From assembly GCA_039184055.1 (NCBI GenBank), contig JBCDBH010000067.1, forward strand, positions 1-19,995: 19,995 bases of DNA, in the 5' to 3' direction. Positions 17,502 to 19,995 of the stretch are shown here, piece by piece; the stretch's first letter is position 1; each line of letters begins with the position of its first letter. The stretch is from JBCDBH01 sp039184055. GTDB lineage: Bacteria; Acidobacteriota; Thermoanaerobaculia; Multivoradales; J023. Both the position numbers and the translations under genes were made by a program. The notes beneath the pieces were generated by a model. That model had not been told where the DNA came from, did not search any database, and worked only from the letters and a program-made list of their open reading frames with translations.

Positions 17502-18694
17502 GAGCTCTGATCCGGAGTCTCTCGGCTCTTGCGCTCGTCGTCATGTTGGTTGCTTGCCAACCGCCCGAGCGGCGTGAGTTGCCTTTTCCCGAGTTTCAAT
17601 CCGAACAGCCGTTTCAGCTCACCTCCGAAGCTGCCGGAGGGCCGTCGGACGACGAACTAGGACAACGTGAGCAGTCCTTTGTATTGGCCGGTCGGTTGGC
17701 TGGAACGCTGCCACAAGACTTCGATGCCTGGCTCTGGGCAGGTGATCAGACTCGCTCGTTGGCCATCCATCGTACCCGTGGCCAACTCGACGCCCTGATC
17801 TACACGGAAGCGATCGATCAAGGTATGGCGCGGCCGAGCCTGGGTGCCGACCGTTTTCACCGTACGGTGTCTCCTTCACTCGCCTCACCGGTTCTGGCAT
17901 GGACGGACCTGTCTTTGCCCGAGTCGCTGGTCAAAACCCTGGCTGACGACACTGGGCAATCGGAGCTTTCCGTATCGGCGGCGCTTCGTCGTCTGGCCAC
18001 CGCCTCGCTGGGCCGAGGGCTGGGCTTTACGATGCACCGGGACACCTTCACGGGCTGGAAGTGGATCGGTCGGAATCGACAAGGCGTCGACCTTCGTCTG
18101 AGCCGGGCGTTGGGTCGCTGGGGAGGGCAAGAGCCACTCGACGACAAGACACGTGCCGTGCTCGACGGGTTGGCGAACTTGACTGATCGTGCGGATCCGC
18201 TTCTTGCGGATGCGACACCGAGTGCCGAGAGCGGGCCTACTGGACAGCAGGCGATGCTCGTCATCGGTCGAGCGTTGACGCCGGATGGGCAAGATGGTGT
18301 TCACCTCGCCATCTTTTGTACGCTTTCTCCGTCGTGTCCGGTTGCGACCGATCTGGCTCGTTTGCTCGACAGTCTCGATCGTCCCACGGGTGCAACCTGG
18401 GCGCGGCTCGGCGGGAGCGACGTCGCGACGTTTGCACGGCAGCGGATCGGCCTCGTCCTCGAAGACGATCCACCTGCCAGCAGTGCCGTCCTTCGCGACG
18501 CGGATGCAGCAGCGCGGGCGAGGCTCGAACAAGCTGAGAAGCCTTCCGATGGTGTGGAGGAGCTCGAGCCGGGAGCGACCGACGATGAAGCGAGTCCCGA
18601 GGGCACCGACGCTATGGAAGGGGAGATGGCCCCGGATGATCTGCCGGATCCCGGACAGGATTCGATGGAGTCGAAGGAAGATCCACAGTCATGA
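17498..18694 (+). CDS. Predicted lipoprotein with acidic C-terminal tail, function unknown
   Basis: A 398-aa protein. Its N-terminus is a classic lipoprotein signal: RALIR, a hydrophobic core, and lipobox LVAC with Cys20 as the lipidated residue. Position +2 is Gln rather than Asp, which under the E. coli rule would favour outer-membrane delivery. Residues about 60-330 look like one folded domain that I do not recognise. It contains a Cys pair, C274 and C280 (FCTLSPSC), that could form a disulfide. The last ~65 residues are low-complexity and strongly acidic (Glu, Asp, Pro, Gly, Ser), so probably disordered. Both ends overlap neighbours by 4 nt (ATGA), tying it to the tubulin-like operon. It may be the envelope partner of the membrane proteins, but no sequence feature names its role. 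Confidence 0.9.
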   Translation: MRALIRSLSALALVVMLVACQPPERRELPFPEFQSEQPFQLTSEAAGGPSDDELGQREQSFVLAGRLAGTLPQDFDAWLWAGDQTRSLAIHRTRGQLDALIYTEAIDQGMARPSLGADRFHRTVSPSLASPVLAWTDLSLPESLVKTLADDTGQSELSVSAALRRLATASLGRGLGFTMHRDTFTGWKWIGRNRQGVDLRLSRALGRWGGQEPLDDKTRAVLDGLANLTDRADPLLADATPSAESGPTGQQAMLVIGRALTPDGQDGVHLAIFCTLSPSCPVATDLARLLDSLDRPTGATWARLGGSDVATFARQRIGLVLEDDPPASSAVLRDADAAARARLEQAEKPSDGVEELEPGATDDEASPEGTDAMEGEMAPDDLPDPGQDSMESKEDPQS

Positions 18695-19794
18695 CTTGGC
18701 CGTCATTCCGTCGTCGCAATGGCCTCGTAGCCGTGTTGTTGGTCTCTCTCGGCTTTGGTGACGTTGCACTGCTCAGCGGCGAGGCACAACCCGCGGTCGA
18801 GCCCATCAGGGTATTTCCCGGCACGACGACCCTGGTCAGATTCACGCTCGACGACCAACACGACCACCATCGGTTTCATACTCGGTGGAAACCGAGCGGA
18901 CATCAGGCTGGCGTCGATGTGCGTTTGCTCAGGACCCCAACGGACGTGAAGACCTTCGAAGTTGGTCGAAGCTCACCGCTCATCGCGCGAATCACGGTCG
19001 AGATGGACGCGAGGCCGCAGCGAATCGATGGCATTCTCGAGCTCGAGAACGCAGAATCAAAAGGACTGATTGCCAGAATCCCGATTGTCGTCGACGTCAA
19101 GCAGAAAACTCTGGGAGCTTATCTGCCGCTCCTTTTCGGACTTGGTTTCATGTCTTTGATCGCTGGCTCCGCTGCCAACGGCTATTTTCGACAGACTCGG
19201 CGAATCGATGCCAGCCAGCTCGCGCAGTTCGTCGAACCCTTGGAGCGAGATCCTTACCCATCGGACCGCATGATGAGGTCGCGACCGGTCGGTGTTCGCG
19301 CCTCGCTCAACCACAGCTTGAGTTCCAAAGAACGGTGGTGGAGGTGGTTGTTGGGGAATCCGGTTCTTTTCGGGATTCCTGGCTGGGAGTACAACGAAAC
19401 GCTCAAGCTCACCCTGAACAACGTCAGCCCCTCGGTGTCGAGTCGAGTGATCGGTCTTCGAAATGCGCTTAAGAGAGTTTTCTGGATGTCGAGGGTTAAG
19501 CGGGTGGACAGGATCTTCGTAGCCAAAGGGAAAGGCGCTCAGAACTATCGCTTCTTCATCTTTACGAGTGATGGCAAAACGGTCGGCGGTCTGGAGTTGT
19601 GCGATGCATCGCAGCGTCGACTGTCGATCAGCAGAAGGACGACCGTCAACACCGTTCTGTTACTCCGACCTCTCGAGCACGAGGATGTCGACAGTGAGGA
19701 AGGTCCTCGTTTCCTCGGCTGGCGCTTGGACGGTGATGTGGTCCTGATCCGTGAGAAGCCAGTCAAGGCTGAACGTCGAGCGCGCCGCTCATGA
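18691..19794 (+). CDS. Single-pass membrane protein sharing its cytoplasmic domain with the VWA protein
   Basis: A 367-aa protein. An N-terminal signal peptide with FRRRN and a hydrophobic stretch (11-29) is probably cleaved near GEA|QP (residue 32). A beta-rich extracytoplasmic domain (about 35-138) follows, then a transmembrane helix (about 141-164) and a cytoplasmic domain (170-367). That domain aligns by eye with residues 725-910 of the VWA protein: RWLLGNPVLFGIPGWEYNET (218-237) against NWLRANPLLFGLPGRRYRET, and RIFVAKGKGAQNYRFF against KLFVSASGAGTYTFY. It has no VWA domain, so it looks like a shortened companion of the first gene. ATGA overlap joins it to the lipoprotein gene. AAGGA lies 12 nt upstream, rather far, so coupling may drive initiation. 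Its 3' end overlaps a convergent gene by 32 nt. Confidence 0.9.
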   Translation: MTWPSFRRRNGLVAVLLVSLGFGDVALLSGEAQPAVEPIRVFPGTTTLVRFTLDDQHDHHRFHTRWKPSGHQAGVDVRLLRTPTDVKTFEVGRSSPLIARITVEMDARPQRIDGILELENAESKGLIARIPIVVDVKQKTLGAYLPLLFGLGFMSLIAGSAANGYFRQTRRIDASQLAQFVEPLERDPYPSDRMMRSRPVGVRASLNHSLSSKERWWRWLLGNPVLFGIPGWEYNETLKLTLNNVSPSVSSRVIGLRNALKRVFWMSRVKRVDRIFVAKGKGAQNYRFFIFTSDGKTVGGLELCDASQRRLSISRRTTVNTVLLLRPLEHEDVDSEEGPRFLGWRLDGDVVLIREKPVKAERRARRS

Positions 19795-19995
19795 GCTGTG
19801 CGCGTGGAGGCCGTTCGCTGTATCGAGTGGGCTCGATGTCGAGGTCTGGAAAGCGGTCCAGGATCTTCGTCAGGTTGTGTCGAAGGTCGTCTTTGACCAG
19901 GTCGCCGGCAATCGCGAGTAGGACGACTCGACGCTGGTTTCTGAGCTCGTGGCTCGTCCGATCGTTGCAAGAAGGATCCTGGTACTCACCCAGGC
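19763..19995 (-). CDS. Partial unknown protein, C-terminal 76 residues
   Basis: The minus strand has an open frame entering from the right edge and ending with TGA at 19763-19765. It translates to a protein-like sequence with a hydrophobic strand (RRVVLLAIAGDLVKDDL) followed by helix-like HNLTKILDRF, ending ALDVQP. Codon third positions are mostly G or C, as in the neighbouring real genes, and the competing minus frame here gives Arg/Pro/Ser-rich peptide. The start is outside the window, so family and function cannot be judged. It is convergent with the operon and overlaps its last gene by 32 nt. No terminator is visible between them. Confidence 0.6.
   Translation of the reverse strand, partial: LGEYQDPSCNDRTSHELRNQRRVVLLAIAGDLVKDDLRHNLTKILDRFPDLDIEPTRYSERPPRAQLMSGALDVQP

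Noticed and set aside
1..19995. Frequent GATCGAG, CTCGAG and CGAGCTCGAG words through the window
   Set aside because: They follow from the common GAG, CTC, ATC and GAT codons in GC-rich genes and are mostly in coding frames. No regular spacing was seen.

Overview
The window is GC-rich bacterial chromosome, about 60% G+C by eye. The organism is probably diderm: the operon encodes Sec-type signal peptides and a signal-peptidase-II lipobox. No rRNA, tRNA or other lineage marker is present, so I do not name a taxon. I see no insertion sequence, CRISPR array, tRNA or integrase.

Layout. Positions 1-1560 (minus strand) hold a GMC-family FAD oxidoreductase that loses only its extreme C-terminus to the window edge. 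Positions 1561-1983 are a divergent non-coding stretch with a perfect 10-bp inverted repeat. Positions 1984-19794 (plus strand) hold six large genes that read as one operon: (1) a secreted, membrane-anchored von Willebrand A (VWA) protein; (2) a 1282-aa tubulin/FtsZ-superfamily protein with intact GTP-binding loops; (3) a 1393-aa membrane protein that looks like a degenerate tubulin-like paralogue of gene 2; (4) a 1575-aa multi-pass membrane protein carrying a helicase-derived ATPase (MrfA/YprA-like by eye) and a C-terminal transglutaminase-like domain; (5) a lipoprotein with an acidic tail; (6) a signal-peptide and transmembrane protein whose cytoplasmic domain is paralogous to that of gene 1. 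Genes 2-6 overlap by 26, 4, 4 and 4 nt. Gene 1 is separated from gene 2 by 56 nt with a strong ribosome binding site. At the right edge a partial minus-strand gene converges on the operon and overlaps gene 6 by 32 nt.

How the genes may work together (inference). Two single-pass proteins with extracytoplasmic sensor or adhesion domains (VWA and beta-rich) present related cytoplasmic domains. A GTP-binding tubulin-like protein, a membrane-anchored pseudo-tubulin and a membrane-embedded ATPase/transglutaminase sit between them in the gene order, and a lipoprotein adds an envelope component. This fits a membrane-associated cytoskeletal or remodelling machine. From memory, tubulin-superfamily proteins linked to VWA proteins have been proposed by comparative genomics as a membrane-remodelling system. 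The pseudo-tubulin, the helicase-to-transglutaminase fusion and the bookending paralogous membrane proteins seem to be the most novel parts. The GMC oxidoreductase is transcribed away and is probably unrelated.
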